Source: Pseudoalteromonas holothuriae
GTDB taxonomy: Bacteria > Pseudomonadota > Gammaproteobacteria > Enterobacterales > Alteromonadaceae
NCBI RefSeq assembly: GCF_945859825.1
Contig: NZ_CAMAPC010000004.1
Location: forward strand, 62,001 to 126,000
Reading direction: 5' to 3'
DNA: 64,000 nucleotides
A program made the position numbers and the translations under genes. This document shows positions 26,063-37,862 of this stretch, one piece after another; within the stretch, counting starts at the first letter, position 1; every line of letters starts with the position of its first letter. Below the pieces are notes generated by a model that was not told the DNA's origin, searched no databases, and saw only the letters and a list, made by a program, of their open reading frames with translations.

Positions 26063-27523
26063 TTATTCAGGCTTATAAACTTTAACATTCATAAAACCAT
26101 TCTCATGTAAGATCAACGCCTGAAGTTGGCTCATAACACCTTTTGCACAATACAAGTAGTACTCCTTATCTTGCGGTAAATCAGCAAACTTAGTGGCGAT
26201 GCGGAAAAAAGGTAAATGCACAACGTCAACACCTTCTATCTCTAATGGGTTGGCATCTTCTTCATCAGGGGCACGAATATCTAAAATAACCCCATTGGCT
26301 GGTAACTCGCTAGCGCTTTCGGCTTCTTTAACTTCTTCTTTAGCTTCAGCTTCAATATCTCGAATGTCTTTAACTGTAGCGTTTTTAACTACCGTATCTA
26401 AGATATCAAAATCGAATTTTTGCTCTTCAGCTAAAATAGTTGCCAATTTAGCTTTTACCGTTGGTTTTTTAGAAATAACCCCACAATATTCAGGCATCGC
26501 TTCTGCCATTTCTACAGTGCCAATCTCTCGCGCTATTTTTATAATGTCCGCTTTATCATGCTGAATAAGCGGGCGCACAATGAGTGTCTCGGTCACACGG
26601 TCAATTACATTTAAGTTAGCCAACGTTTGACTTGATACCTGACCAATACTTTCACCAGTGACAAGGGCAGGAATATTAAGCTTTTCTGCGACTTGACTGC
26701 CTGCTCGCATCATCATGCGCTTGAGTACAACACCCATCTGGCCATTTTCAACATTTTCTAATATTTCCGCGACCACAGGCTCAAAATCAACAGTAATAAA
26801 CTTCACTTTATGCGTAGAGCTATATCGTTTCCATAAATAATGACTAACTTGTTTAACACCAATTTCATGGGCTGCTCCCCCTAGGTTAAAAAACAAGAAG
26901 TGAGTGCGAGCTCCTTTACGGATCATTTGATAAGTAGCCACCCCTGAATCAAAACCACCAGAGATAAGTGATAACACATCTTCTTGACTAGGCAGCGGGA
27001 ATCCACCAATTCCATAATGAGTATGAGTAACGATATAAGCTAGCGCATCTTTAATTTCAATCTTAACCGTTATATCCGGTTTGCTGAGTTTTACTTTGGC
27101 ACCGGCAACATTTTGATTCAACCCACCACCGACGTAGCGCTCAACGTCGCTAGAAGTAAAGTCATGTTGACCATTGCGCTTTACTCGAACACAAAAAGTT
27201 TTATTTTCAATTGTGTGACCCGCTAACTCTAGAGTACGCTGATAAATATCATCAATACTTTCATAAGCTGTTTCTTGCACTTCAATAAATTGCACTATAC
27301 CGGGCACACGCTTTAAATTATCAATAAGCGCTTCACGCGTTTGAGCATCTGATTTATCACTCACTACTGTAATATTGTCCCAGTTATTTTTTACTTTTAC
27401 CTGTTCATCAAAGCGGCTTAGGATAATTTTAATGTTCTTCTCTAATAACTTAGTGAAGCGTTTACGGACTGATTTACTTTTTATGGCAATTTCAGGGTGC
27501 AGTTTGACGATAAATTTAAACAT
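26063..27523 (-). CDS. thiI: tRNA 4-thiouridine synthase ThiI with rhodanese domain
   Basis: ThiI activates U8 of tRNA and transfers sulfur to it, and also supplies sulfur for thiamine in some bacteria. The 486-residue protein has an N-terminal ferredoxin-like and THUMP region, the PP-loop SGGFDSG, the conserved cysteine in PEYCGVISKK, and a C-terminal rhodanese domain whose catalytic cysteine is in YCAKGVMS. Domain order and length match enterobacterial ThiI. The gene is monocistronic by spacing. Confidence 0.95.
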   Translation of the reverse strand: MFKFIVKLHPEIAIKSKSVRKRFTKLLEKNIKIILSRFDEQVKVKNNWDNITVVSDKSDAQTREALIDNLKRVPGIVQFIEVQETAYESIDDIYQRTLELAGHTIENKTFCVRVKRNGQHDFTSSDVERYVGGGLNQNVAGAKVKLSKPDITVKIEIKDALAYIVTHTHYGIGGFPLPSQEDVLSLISGGFDSGVATYQMIRKGARTHFLFFNLGGAAHEIGVKQVSHYLWKRYSSTHKVKFITVDFEPVVAEILENVENGQMGVVLKRMMMRAGSQVAEKLNIPALVTGESIGQVSSQTLANLNVIDRVTETLIVRPLIQHDKADIIKIAREIGTVEMAEAMPEYCGVISKKPTVKAKLATILAEEQKFDFDILDTVVKNATVKDIRDIEAEAKEEVKEAESASELPANGVILDIRAPDEEDANPLEIEGVDVVHLPFFRIATKFADLPQDKEYYLYCAKGVMSQLQALILHENGFMNVKVYKPE

Positions 27524-27627
27524 AGAAACAACTCTTTTGCGTGGCGAATGCGCGCCGGAACATCGGGCGCGCGATTATAGCAAATTTCTAAGCGTCTAGG
27601 AAATAAACAAACCACTTTAGCGATTTA

Positions 27628-28284
27628 TTACGCAATACTTGGTAGCGATTCGTCGGCAAGCGTTTGATATTGCAATTGTAAGCTTTGAATTTTATCAACG
27701 CTTAAATCTGTACAGTATGGCTTAAATAGCATAAGCACTTTAACAATCCCATTATAGATATCTTGTTGCTCTAAAACGCCTGTCATTCTGCGCGCTTTGA
27801 CATAAGGCGTCCAGAAGCTCACCGTCATTTTTAGCATATGCGCCAACTCTTTGGCATCTTCATCAGTAATATCAATCACTTTGCTGGTTCTTAAGCCAAT
27901 GACGACCGAACGAACTTGCTCGAAAAGATCGGTTTGAAACTCTATATAGTGTTTTTTTAATACCCCATCTCTTGCCAAGATATCAGTCAGATTGTCGTAA
28001 AAAAAGTGATAACGCCACATTAAATCAAATAGCGAGTCCAGATATTTAGTCAGTTGCTCAAGTGGCTCAAATTCGGTATCCAATGGTTTAAAGTGAATAC
28101 TTAAATGCTCACGATATAAAGAAAATATATTACGAATAATGTCTTCTTTATTTTTAAAATGATAATACAAATTGCCCGGACTAATCCCCAAGTTGGAGGC
28201 AATATGATTCGTCGTAATCGCTCTTTCACCATGAAGGTTAAATAGCGCAATGCTGGTACGAATGATTTTTTCCTTGGTATTCAT
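27628..28284 (-). CDS. TetR/AcrR-family transcriptional regulator
   Basis: The 218-residue regulator has a TetR helix-turn-helix (ATG at 28284: TNHIASNLGISPGNLYYHFKNKEDII) and a longer ligand-binding helical domain with an aromatic-rich start (LDSLFDLMWRYHFFYDNLTD). AGGAT precedes this ATG; the frame runs on upstream to 28350 with no family similarity. It is divergent from coaD, and an inverted repeat lies in the shared promoter region. The ligand and targets are unknown; autoregulation is the default expectation. Confidence 0.88.
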   Translation of the reverse strand: MNTKEKIIRTSIALFNLHGERAITTNHIASNLGISPGNLYYHFKNKEDIIRNIFSLYREHLSIHFKPLDTEFEPLEQLTKYLDSLFDLMWRYHFFYDNLTDILARDGVLKKHYIEFQTDLFEQVRSVVIGLRTSKVIDITDEDAKELAHMLKMTVSFWTPYVKARRMTGVLEQQDIYNGIVKVLMLFKPYCTDLSVDKIQSLQLQYQTLADESLPSIA

Positions 28285-28327
28285 ATCCTGATCTCTTTGA
28301 CACGCGATTAATATTAGGGTGTGTTTC

Positions 28328-28355
28328 ACTAACTGGGTCAGTATAGTCAATTAGT
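28328..28355. promoter_or_regulatory. Inverted repeat between the TetR gene and coaD
   Basis: ACTAACTG and CAATTAGT match at seven of eight pairs with a 12-base spacer, 44–71 bases before the TetR-family start. The place and size suit a TetR operator, but this is inference. Confidence 0.3.
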
Positions 28356-28446
28356 AACTCTGAAAATAGCACTAAAGGGTATATGATATAAGCCTAGATA
28401 GTGCAAAGCAGACCAGTGAAATATCTGTAAAATATTGCTACCATAG

Positions 28447-30323
<1,877 letters not shown>

Positions 30324-30347
30324 TCAACATTGAGTAAAGTGATACCG

Positions 30348-30911
30348 CTATATTTGTGGCTCACTTTGCTCTTTAACCAAACACTTTTTGCTGCCAAATC
30401 TCTTAGTGAGTGCTTGTTTCAGTACGCTTAACTTCAAAAAGTCTTTGTTGGTGAAAAGAGCAATAATAATTAAGGCATCAAATACTTTGATTGCTGTTGA
30501 ATAAAAATACCAAAACCACCAAACCTCGTTAGTGCCTACTATATTTCTATCTATATATATAAGTGCATATAAGCAACTGTTGCATACCAAACCCAAGCAT
30601 ACATAAATAAACGAGTAAGTGTGCTCGATTTTAAGTAACTTATGTAATGCCCACAGCAGAAAGATAAGCTCAGCGTCATAGATAATCCAAAGCAGATATA
30701 AATTAATCAATTCATTAAAACTATATAAGTAGCTGCTCATCGCATATGAAGCTGTGACTAACCCTGACGTAATAATTAAAGATAAATTATTAACTTTTTT
30801 CAGCACAACCTTTGCAACAGCATGATAAGCAAAGGCCAATATCATACTAAAAGTAACTACCTTATCAAATAATAGCGGTAGCTCTTGGAAGAAGTAAGTA
30901 TCATTTATCAC
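30348..30911 (-). CDS. Five-TM membrane protein, paralogue of the upstream gene
   Basis: I do not recognise the family. The 187-residue protein has about five hydrophobic helices and a basic C-terminal tail (LTKRFGSKKCLVKEQ). A WWFWYFYS motif before the last helix and FDALIIIALFTNKDFL after it repeat the pattern of the protein encoded just upstream (WWFWTTYS; FDFLMVVALIINRDFL), so the two arose by duplication. A GTG start is used, 11 bases after the upstream stop. It is the third gene of a probable operon headed by a leader-peptide ORF, so immunity or export are possible roles. Confidence 0.6.
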   Translation of the reverse strand: MINDTYFFQELPLLFDKVVTFSMILAFAYHAVAKVVLKKVNNLSLIITSGLVTASYAMSSYLYSFNELINLYLLWIIYDAELIFLLWALHKLLKIEHTYSFIYVCLGLVCNSCLYALIYIDRNIVGTNEVWWFWYFYSTAIKVFDALIIIALFTNKDFLKLSVLKQALTKRFGSKKCLVKEQSEPQI

Positions 30912-30922
30912 TTTAAAAGCCG

Positions 30923-31447
30923 TTAATTCGACTGAACTTCAGAACGACTAAAATGCTTCGTTATTTTTCGTCCACCTTTGACTATGAACAAAAAATCTCG
31001 ATTTATAATTAGCGCAACTACCATTAAAAAGTCAAATACATTGACCAATATGCTATAAGTTGTCCAAAACCACCAATGCTGCCTGTTCGCTAATAAGCTA
31101 ATATCAATATGCATCAAGAGAAATAAGATACTATTTATCGATAAGCCAAGAAAAACATAAGTACTGGCTGTTGAAAACCGCAGTTTTAGCACTTTGTGCA
31201 GTAACCATATAAAGGATATTGTTACCAAATCAAAAGCAAGCCATATTAAATACTGAAAGCTAGTACCTAGAATTAGATCAAAGAAATGATTGCTCAAAAA
31301 ATAAGAAATTGCCATAACACCAGATGAAAATAAAAGAGAACTATTTTGACTTAGCTTAAGTAAAAAGAAACTTAAATTAAAAATGAACGCAAGGATAAAG
31401 CCTAACACAACAATCGTTTCAAAATGCAGACTCAGTTCACCAAACAA
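30923..31447 (-). CDS. Five-TM membrane protein, paralogue of the downstream gene
   Basis: A 174-residue hydrophobic protein with about five helices (VVLGFILAFIFNLSFFLL and others), the HWWFWTTYS motif and a basic C-terminus. It shares length, helix order and the Trp-rich motif with the following gene. The frame opens at TTG 31447, preceded by AGGGGG with about five bases of spacing, so the rare start is supported. It lies 25 bases after the stop of the 56-residue peptide gene. No known family was recognised. Confidence 0.6.
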   Translation of the reverse strand: MFGELSLHFETIVVLGFILAFIFNLSFFLLKLSQNSSLLFSSGVMAISYFLSNHFFDLILGTSFQYLIWLAFDLVTISFIWLLHKVLKLRFSTASTYVFLGLSINSILFLLMHIDISLLANRQHWWFWTTYSILVNVFDFLMVVALIINRDFLFIVKGGRKITKHFSRSEVQSN

Positions 31448-31472
31448 AACAACCCCCTTTTAATTCTAAATA

Positions 31473-31643
31473 TTAAAAACGAGTACTCTTAGGAGGGTAA
31501 GCACCACCACCACGAGCACCACTGATCTGTGATAATAACTCTTTATTTGATAGCACTTTAGCAGAAAGATCAAGGCTATGACTAGTCTCTGCATATGTAC
31601 TTGTTCGTTTTTTAGATACTTTCATTGATTTAAGTAATTTCAT
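31473..31643 (-). CDS. 56-residue peptide with double-glycine-type leader (bacteriocin/RiPP-like precursor)
   Basis: This short ORF is preceded by TGAGGTT, six bases before the ATG, a good ribosome site. The N-terminal 28 residues are Lys/Ser/Thr-rich; LSNKELLSQISGA (31–43) then resembles the leader end of class II bacteriocins and related peptides, with Gly42-Ala43 at the cut site and hydrophobic Ile40 and Leu37 at −4 and −7. The predicted 13-residue core starts RGGGAYPP and ends in Phe56. Two paralogous membrane proteins follow on the same strand at 25 and 11 bases. No C39 peptidase exporter or modifying enzyme is in the window. Antibacterial or signalling use is inference. Confidence 0.55.
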   Translation of the reverse strand: MKLLKSMKVSKKRTSTYAETSHSLDLSAKVLSNKELLSQISGARGGGAYPPKSTRF

Positions 31644-31796
31644 TTTAACCTCATTTAGTAATTTAAGATGATAAAAATTATGTTAACTTTTCAGTTACAA
31701 TTATGAGGCACTTAAAAGCAAAAAGTAGACCACTTTTTATTGGCGCTATCGAAGCTGGGTTAAATAAACAATTAAACAGGTTAAATAACAAAAATA

Positions 31797-31829
31797 AAAA
31801 AGGCGCTTGGGATCAGCCAAGCGCCTTTT
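31797..31829 (-). terminator. Terminator of argH
   Basis: AAAAGGCGCTTGG and CCAAGCGCCTTTT pair perfectly around GATCAG; on the minus strand a T-rich run follows. It ends the argininosuccinate lyase transcript. Confidence 0.9.
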
Positions 31830-31845
31830 GTCGTCTTCAGGGAGT

Positions 31846-33711
31846 TTAGGCAACAAATTGACACGGGATCACCGTACTTTTTGCCGCCTTTAATATAAAT
31901 TCCATTGCCACTTCATCGCAGTTTTCTTTTCGCAAACACAGTTCGCAATCTTTCATTACTTTTTCTGGCAAAGTATCTTTGGTGCAATAACTGAACCCTT
32001 GCTTAGTGAAAAAGCCAGGTACGCGCGTTAACACAATAATGCGATTGAGAGCCAATTTGCGTGCTTTTACTAATAAATGCTCAACCAATTGCATACCTTG
32101 GCCTTTAACTGGTGCTTGAGGGTCAACACCTAATGAACGGATCTCAGCAAGTCCTGTGTCATAAATATATAAAGAGGCACAGCCTGTTACCTTGCCATTC
32201 ACCACAGTAACTGCAAACTCGTTAATGGAGTGGATCATGTCACTTTTGGCACGCGGCAAGTTTTCGCCCACTTTAGCCCAGTGCTGAATGAGCTCTGCAA
32301 TTGCGCCTACATCATCAAGTGTTGCGTCTCTGACTAAGATCTGCTGTTTTTTTTTCGCCACTCGCACTGCGCTTTCAACTTGGGTTACTGATGTTCCACC
32401 TAATGCCTGACGTGCAGCAATGCCCGCGTCAAGTTCAAGTACGGGATAAACCCCTTCATCAATCACATCACACACTTCTTGGAATGTCTCCAAGCTTAAT
32501 TCTTCAAGGCTTTTGCCTTGTGCAATAGCGATTTGTACTAATTGACCAACAATATGATGCCCTTCTCTAAATGGAATACCCTTAGCCACCAAGTAATCAG
32601 CAAGTTCTGTGGCATTGGCATGCCCTCCTTTTGCCGCCTTGCGGGTTTTTTCACCATTGACCTTTATACCTTCAATACATGCTTGTGCCATATGAATACA
32701 CGCAAGCCATGTTGGCATAGCATCAAAAAGCCCTTCTTTATCTTCTTGCATGTCTTTGTTATACGCCAGTGGCAATGCTTTTAAAGTCATCATCATGGCA
32801 CTAAATGCCCCAAAGACCCGACCGGTTTTACCACGAATAAGCTCTAATGCATCTGGGTTTTTCTTTTGCGGCATTAAAGACGAGCCTGATGTAACATTAT
32901 CCGCCAACTCGATAAAACCGGCTTCACCTGAGTTGTAAAAAATAAGGTCTTCAGCAAAACGAGATAAATGCATCATAGAAATGCTGGCACAACTGAGTAA
33001 TTCAACCACAAAATCTCTATCGGATACCGCATCTAAGCTGTTACGACACGCGTGGCTAAACCCTAAATTCGTCGCCAATGTTTCTCTATCAACAGGGTAT
33101 GCGGTGCCTGCCAAAGCACCACTGCCAAGTGGGCACACATTTAAGCGCATCAGTGCATCATGCAAGCGCGATTCATCTCGCTCCAGCATTTCAACATAGG
33201 CCATACACCAATGACTGAACAACACAGGTTGCGCACGCTGTAAATGCGTGTAGCCTGGCAAAATAGTGCCAAGTTCACGCTCTGCCAGTTCAACAAAAGC
33301 AGATTTAAGTGCACCTAAAGCCGCTAGCAATTGCTCTGCACTTTGACGGCTCCACAATCTAAAGTCGGTGGCTACTTGGTCGTTTCGACTACGCCCTGTG
33401 TGTAGTTTTTTAGCCAAATCTCCGACTTGCTCTATCAGCTTTGCTTCAACATAAGAGTGAATATCCTCATACCCAGCACTGGCTACCGCGCTTAAATCTT
33501 GTTGAACTTGCTCAAGTAACGCGTTTAAAGCACTCACTAAGTCTTGATGCTCTTGCTCGCTAAGCACTTTGACTTGCGCCAAAGCACCCGCCCAAGCAAT
33601 AGATCCGACGATATCTTGCTCTGCCAATTGGTAGTCAAATGGCAAAGAATCATTAAACTGTTTAAATGCTGCATCTGGACCTGATGAAAAACGCCCGCCC
33701 CATAACGCCAT
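31846..33711 (-). CDS. argH: Argininosuccinate lyase fused to N-acetylglutamate synthase (ArgH(A))
   Basis: The 621-residue protein joins two arginine enzymes. Residues 1–460 are the lyase, with [17 protein letters not shown] as signature and [13 protein letters not shown]. Residues about 465–605 are a GNAT domain ([37 protein letters not shown]) of the N-acetylglutamate synthase type. This fusion is known from Moritella, Pseudoalteromonas and related marine genera and supplies the first pathway step without a separate argA. It ends the argCBFGH run. Confidence 0.96.
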   Translation of the reverse strand: MALWGGRFSSGPDAAFKQFNDSLPFDYQLAEQDIVGSIAWAGALAQVKVLSEQEHQDLVSALNALLEQVQQDLSAVASAGYEDIHSYVEAKLIEQVGDLAKKLHTGRSRNDQVATDFRLWSRQSAEQLLAALGALKSAFVELAERELGTILPGYTHLQRAQPVLFSHWCMAYVEMLERDESRLHDALMRLNVCPLGSGALAGTAYPVDRETLATNLGFSHACRNSLDAVSDRDFVVELLSCASISMMHLSRFAEDLIFYNSGEAGFIELADNVTSGSSLMPQKKNPDALELIRGKTGRVFGAFSAMMMTLKALPLAYNKDMQEDKEGLFDAMPTWLACIHMAQACIEGIKVNGEKTRKAAKGGHANATELADYLVAKGIPFREGHHIVGQLVQIAIAQGKSLEELSLETFQEVCDVIDEGVYPVLELDAGIAARQALGGTSVTQVESAVRVAKKKQQILVRDATLDDVGAIAELIQHWAKVGENLPRAKSDMIHSINEFAVTVVNGKVTGCASLYIYDTGLAEIRSLGVDPQAPVKGQGMQLVEHLLVKARKLALNRIIVLTRVPGFFTKQGFSYCTKDTLPEKVMKDCELCLRKENCDEVAMEFILKAAKSTVIPCQFVA

Positions 33712-33734
33712 GATATTTCTCCTAACGCGTTAAA

Positions 33735-34940
33735 TTACGAGTTTTTATTTAATGCTGCTATACGACTAGACAGCGAAAATAAACGAATAAAGCCTTCGGC
33801 ATGAGATTGGTCATACACATCATCTTCGCCAAAGGTGGCAAAGTCTTCGCTGTATAAACTGTTGACTGATTGCTTTTGTACCGCGCTTACTTGGCCTTTG
33901 TAGAGCTTTAATATTACTTCGCCAGTGGCCAATTCTGATAACGCCTCTGCACCGGCTAAAATTGAATCTTTAAGTGGTGTAAACCAACGCCCGTCATATA
34001 CCAAATGGGCAAATTCGCCACCGAGTGTCTCTTTCCACTTTCGACTCGATTTATCAAGTACTAATTCGTCAATCGCTTGCAAAGCCGCCATAATAACCGT
34101 ACCACCGGGGGTTTCGTAGCAACCGCGAGATTTCATACCAACCAAGCGGTTTTCAACAATATCAACACGCCCTACGCCATGTGCTGCAGCAATTTGATTA
34201 AGTTGTACTAAGCATTGATATGGGCTATAACGCTCGCCGTTAACAGCTACGACTTGTCCTTTTTCTACTACCACACTCACAAACTCCGGTTTATCTGGTG
34301 CTTGCTCTGGCGCGACTGTCATTGTCCAAACTTGCTCACTCGGTGGATTCCAAGGGTTTTCAAGCTCCCCGCCTTCATGAGAGATATGCCAAGCATTGGC
34401 GTCGCGACTATAAATTTTTGTGGCTGAAGCTGAACAAGGAATATTGCGCTCAGCTAAATAATCTAATAACGACTCACGGCTCGACAAGTCCCACTCTCGC
34501 CAAGGGGCTATTACTTTAAGATCGGGAGCTAGTGCAGCAAAGCATGCCTCAAAACGCACTTGGTCATTACCTTTGCCTGTACAACCATGCGAAAGGGCAT
34601 CTGCGCCCACTTTTCGTGCCACTTCAACCTGCGCTTTAGCAATAATTGGTCGTGCCATTGATGTGCCAAGCAAATAAGTGCCTTCATAAATAGCCCCGGT
34701 TTTGAGAGTGGGATAAATATAGTCGCTTACCATCTGCTCTTTTAAGTCAACAACATGACACTCTGACGCACCTGAGGCAATGGCTTTTTCTTCAACACCA
34801 ACAAGCTCCTCTTCGCCTTGACCCACGTCCGCTACAAAAGCAACTACTTCACAGCCATAATGCTCTTTTAGCCAAGGCACAATTGCAGATGTATCTAAAC
34901 CACCAGAATAGGCCAATACAATTTTTTTAATTTCACTCAT
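33735..34940 (-). CDS. argG: Argininosuccinate synthase
   Basis: ArgG joins citrulline and aspartate with ATP. The 401-residue protein has the ATP-binding [15 protein letters not shown] near the start, [13 protein letters not shown] and SREVPEY-like [22 protein letters not shown]. It is 23 bases before argH and 13 bases after argF. Confidence 0.97.
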   Translation of the reverse strand: MSEIKKIVLAYSGGLDTSAIVPWLKEHYGCEVVAFVADVGQGEEELVGVEEKAIASGASECHVVDLKEQMVSDYIYPTLKTGAIYEGTYLLGTSMARPIIAKAQVEVARKVGADALSHGCTGKGNDQVRFEACFAALAPDLKVIAPWREWDLSSRESLLDYLAERNIPCSASATKIYSRDANAWHISHEGGELENPWNPPSEQVWTMTVAPEQAPDKPEFVSVVVEKGQVVAVNGERYSPYQCLVQLNQIAAAHGVGRVDIVENRLVGMKSRGCYETPGGTVIMAALQAIDELVLDKSSRKWKETLGGEFAHLVYDGRWFTPLKDSILAGAEALSELATGEVILKLYKGQVSAVQKQSVNSLYSEDFATFGEDDVYDQSHAEGFIRLFSLSSRIAALNKNS

Positions 34941-34953
34941 TTATTTTACATCC

Positions 34954-35874
34954 TTACACGTAATTTGGATTTAACAGAGAAACCAGCAAGGCATTCTGGG
35001 CATGCATGCGGTTTTGTGCTTGTTGAATAATTTTCGCGTTTTTGCCATCCATTACCTGTGAAGTTATCTCATATTCACGATGTGCGGGTTGGCAATGCAA
35101 CACCGTACTAGCTCCTGTTTTTTCCAGCAGAGCTTGATTAATTTGATATGGCATAAAGGTTTGTTTGACCTGTTCAAGTGGTACATCATTACCCATCGAT
35201 ACCCAAGTATCTGCATAGAGAGCATTAGCCCCTACCGCAGCCTCAACACGATCGCTTATCAATACCGAAGCACCATTAGCGGCCGCTATTTGTTCCGCTT
35301 GCTTTACAATTTGCGCATCTGGCGAGTGACCCTTAGGACATACGGCAACAAAATCAGTCCCAAGTGTTGCTGCAAGCAACATTAAAGAGTGAGTCACGTT
35401 ATTACCCTCTCCCAAATAAGCCAGTTTTAACTGGCTCACATCACCGTGAACTTCTTGCAAAGTTAAAAAATCTGCCAATGCTTGGCACGGATGATATAAG
35501 TGACACAAACTATTGACGACAGGCACTGATGCGTATTCGGCCATGGTAGTCAATGTGCAATGGCTGTTTACTCGCGCAACAATGCCATCAGCCCAAGTAG
35601 ATATATTTAGTGCAAAGTCTTGCACTGATTCTCGGCTGCCCATCGCGCCATTTTGTTGGTCTAAGTAAACGGCATGTCCACCAAGCTTGTTGATGCCAAT
35701 ATCAAACGATAAACGTGTCCGTAAGCTCGGTTTTTCGTACAAGGTCACTATTGACTGTCCGGCCAATGCTTGTGCATATTCTTTTGGCTGATTTTTAATG
35801 TTCTGTGCCAAAGTGAGGAGTTGTAAAACTTGTGCCTGTTTGAGTTCAAGGCCAGTTAAAAAATGCTGAGTCAT
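34954..35874 (-). CDS. argF: Ornithine carbamoyltransferase
   Basis: ArgF makes citrulline from ornithine and carbamoyl phosphate. The 306-residue protein has the carbamoyl-phosphate site in EKPSLRTRLSFD (STRT-like variant SLRT), HPCQALADFLTL and the ornithine loop HCQPAHREYEI. It is 10 bases after argB. Confidence 0.96.
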   Translation of the reverse strand: MTQHFLTGLELKQAQVLQLLTLAQNIKNQPKEYAQALAGQSIVTLYEKPSLRTRLSFDIGINKLGGHAVYLDQQNGAMGSRESVQDFALNISTWADGIVARVNSHCTLTTMAEYASVPVVNSLCHLYHPCQALADFLTLQEVHGDVSQLKLAYLGEGNNVTHSLMLLAATLGTDFVAVCPKGHSPDAQIVKQAEQIAAANGASVLISDRVEAAVGANALYADTWVSMGNDVPLEQVKQTFMPYQINQALLEKTGASTVLHCQPAHREYEITSQVMDGKNAKIIQQAQNRMHAQNALLVSLLNPNYV

Positions 35875-35883
35875 ATTTAATTC

Positions 35884-36657
35884 CTATGGAGTAATCTGCG
35901 TACCAACATGAGCGCCATCGACTAAAGCGCTCAAATTTTGTGGCTTTTGCCAACTTGAGATATACACGCCACGTCGTAAATGTTGGGCTGCGCGAAGGCT
36001 GGTCTTAACTTTGACCTCCATTCCGCCCACTATGACTCCTGCTTCTATCAATGCTTCTATTTGTGCTTGATTTAACTGATTAAGTGGTTGCTTATTGCCA
36101 TCAAGCACCGCTTCTACATCCGTCATAAAAATTAATTCGCCATTGAGTTGACTGGCAATAGCTGATGCCGCTTCATCAGCATTCACATTATATAATTGAC
36201 CATCGTCACCTAACCCGACAGAGCTCACTAAAGGCATGTGGCCCAGCTCAAGCAATGCGGTTAATATGCCCTTATTGTGAGGTACACACTCACCTACTTG
36301 TCCTAATGCTTTAAGCTTTTGCTTTGCCATCAAGCCCGCTTCATACAAGCAGCAGCCGACAGGCTGCAAACTTGCTTTTATTGCATATGCCATTAATTGC
36401 TTGTTTGCGCATCCGGCCAATGCACCCGCGATATAGGGCATCTGTTCTTTAGGGCTTATTCGTAAGCCTTGATGTTTTGCTGTGGCAAATCCAGCATCAG
36501 ACAACCAACGATCAACCAATGATCCGCCGCCATGTACCAATACAAACTGATTTGATGAGCTATTGATGCTGATTTTAGCCAGTTCCTTAAATAACGCACT
36601 GGCAGCATATTCGGTATCTAAAACCGCCCCACCTATTTTTATCACCCAGGTTTTCAT
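35884..36657 (-). CDS. argB: Acetylglutamate kinase
   Basis: ArgB phosphorylates N-acetylglutamate. The 257-residue protein has the kinase motifs VIKIGGAVLD, VHGGGSLVD and VEAVLDGNKQPLN, with VNADEAASAIASQL. ATG 36657 overlaps the argC stop by four bases; the frame extends upstream into argC but without family similarity. Length matches E. coli ArgB. Confidence 0.95.
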   Translation of the reverse strand: MKTWVIKIGGAVLDTEYAASALFKELAKISINSSSNQFVLVHGGGSLVDRWLSDAGFATAKHQGLRISPKEQMPYIAGALAGCANKQLMAYAIKASLQPVGCCLYEAGLMAKQKLKALGQVGECVPHNKGILTALLELGHMPLVSSVGLGDDGQLYNVNADEAASAIASQLNGELIFMTDVEAVLDGNKQPLNQLNQAQIEALIEAGVIVGGMEVKVKTSLRAAQHLRRGVYISSWQKPQNLSALVDGAHVGTQITP

Positions 36658-37682
36658 GACCACACTCCATTGAGACCAAGCTCTGGCGCTAACCCATGGG
36701 CAAGGTTCATACATTGCAATGCCTGACCAGCAGCACCTTTAAGCAAATTATCAATCGCAACAACCACTATCAGTTGGCAGCCTTGCTGCTGCCAGCCAAT
36801 ATCTACAAATGGCTGCCCTACAACACCTTTAATTGAAGGTAACTGATCACCTTTGAGGCGAATAAGTGGTTCATCTGCCAGCACTTGATACGCTTGCGCA
36901 ACCTGTTGATGAGTAACCTCTGGGTTCAGCTGTACATAAATAGTCTCTAAAATACCACGCGCAAAGTTACCTAAATGCGGTGTAAACAACACATCATGAT
37001 CTAAATATTGTGTAATTTCGGGCGTATGACGATGATTGAACAAGCCATAAGGTGACAACGACACTTCACAAAAGTGCGTATTTATATTGGCTTTTCTGCC
37101 TGCGCCAGTTACACCAGAAACAGCATTGATAATGATTTGCTGCTGCGACAATAAACCGGCTTGTTTAAGTGGCTTTAATGCGTTGAGTGCTGCTGTAGGG
37201 TAGCATCCAGCTACGGCAACTAATTGAGCTTGGCTGATAGCTTTAGCATTCCATTCTGCTAGGCCGTATTCTGCTTGTTCCAGCCACTGCAAAGAGGGGT
37301 GACTAAAACCATAATAGTGCTCGTAATCCGCATTGGTTGCTAAACGAAAGCCACCAGATAAATCGAATACCCTCTTACCCATTGCTAAAAATTTTGGTGC
37401 TAGGGTGACACTAACTTCATGATCTGTACACAAGCAGACATAATCAGCTTGAGCATTTATCTCGGCAAAAGCGCTATTTGATAAGGGCAATAAAGGCGTG
37501 TCGAGCAAAACTCCATGCTCAGGATATAACTGGCTCAATAATTTGTTTTTATCCAAGCTTTGCTCTGACACGTAACAACCCGACAGGGAGAAGTTGGGGT
37601 GTTTGGCTATCAAGCTGGCAAGCTCTGCGCCGCTGTATCCGCTGGCGCCAACTATGGCTACTTCTTTAGTCTTACTCATCAT
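36654..37682 (-). CDS. argC: N-acetyl-gamma-glutamyl-phosphate reductase
   Basis: ArgC reduces acetylglutamyl phosphate to the semialdehyde. The 342-residue protein starts with the NADP motif VAIVGASGYSGAELASL, and the catalytic cysteine is in VAGCYPTAALNALKPL. It is the first gene of the minus-strand run, divergent from argE across a shared control region with an ARG box. ATG 37682 or 37679 can serve as start. Confidence 0.96.
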   Translation of the reverse strand: MMSKTKEVAIVGASGYSGAELASLIAKHPNFSLSGCYVSEQSLDKNKLLSQLYPEHGVLLDTPLLPLSNSAFAEINAQADYVCLCTDHEVSVTLAPKFLAMGKRVFDLSGGFRLATNADYEHYYGFSHPSLQWLEQAEYGLAEWNAKAISQAQLVAVAGCYPTAALNALKPLKQAGLLSQQQIIINAVSGVTGAGRKANINTHFCEVSLSPYGLFNHRHTPEITQYLDHDVLFTPHLGNFARGILETIYVQLNPEVTHQQVAQAYQVLADEPLIRLKGDQLPSIKGVVGQPFVDIGWQQQGCQLIVVVAIDNLLKGAAGQALQCMNLAHGLAPELGLNGVWS

Positions 37683-37789
37683 TTTTTAATTAAGCTCTCT
37701 AATTTGTATTGCGTTTTCTAGTCAAAATGAAATTAAATGGTGAATGAGTATCGTCGCATGCCAGCCCCTAAATATATTTATGCTAAAAA

Positions 37790-37807
37790 AGTGAATTGAT
37801 ATTCATA
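37790..37807. promoter_or_regulatory. ARG box in the argE/argC control region
   Basis: TGAATTGATATTCA (37792–37805) matches the ArgR consensus TGAATnnnnATTCA perfectly at the ten defined positions. It lies between the divergent argE and argC starts, where ArgR with arginine would repress both. Confidence 0.85.
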
Positions 37808-37818
37808 GTAAACACCTT

Positions 37819-37832
37819 TAAATTGTTATGCA
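37819..37832. promoter_or_regulatory. Weaker second ARG box near argE
   Basis: TAAATTGTTATGCA matches eight of ten defined consensus positions. Its centre is 27 bases from the first box rather than the usual 21, so cooperative binding is uncertain. Confidence 0.4.
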
Positions 37833-37862
37833 AACACTTTGAATAAATATTTTGGATTTTTT

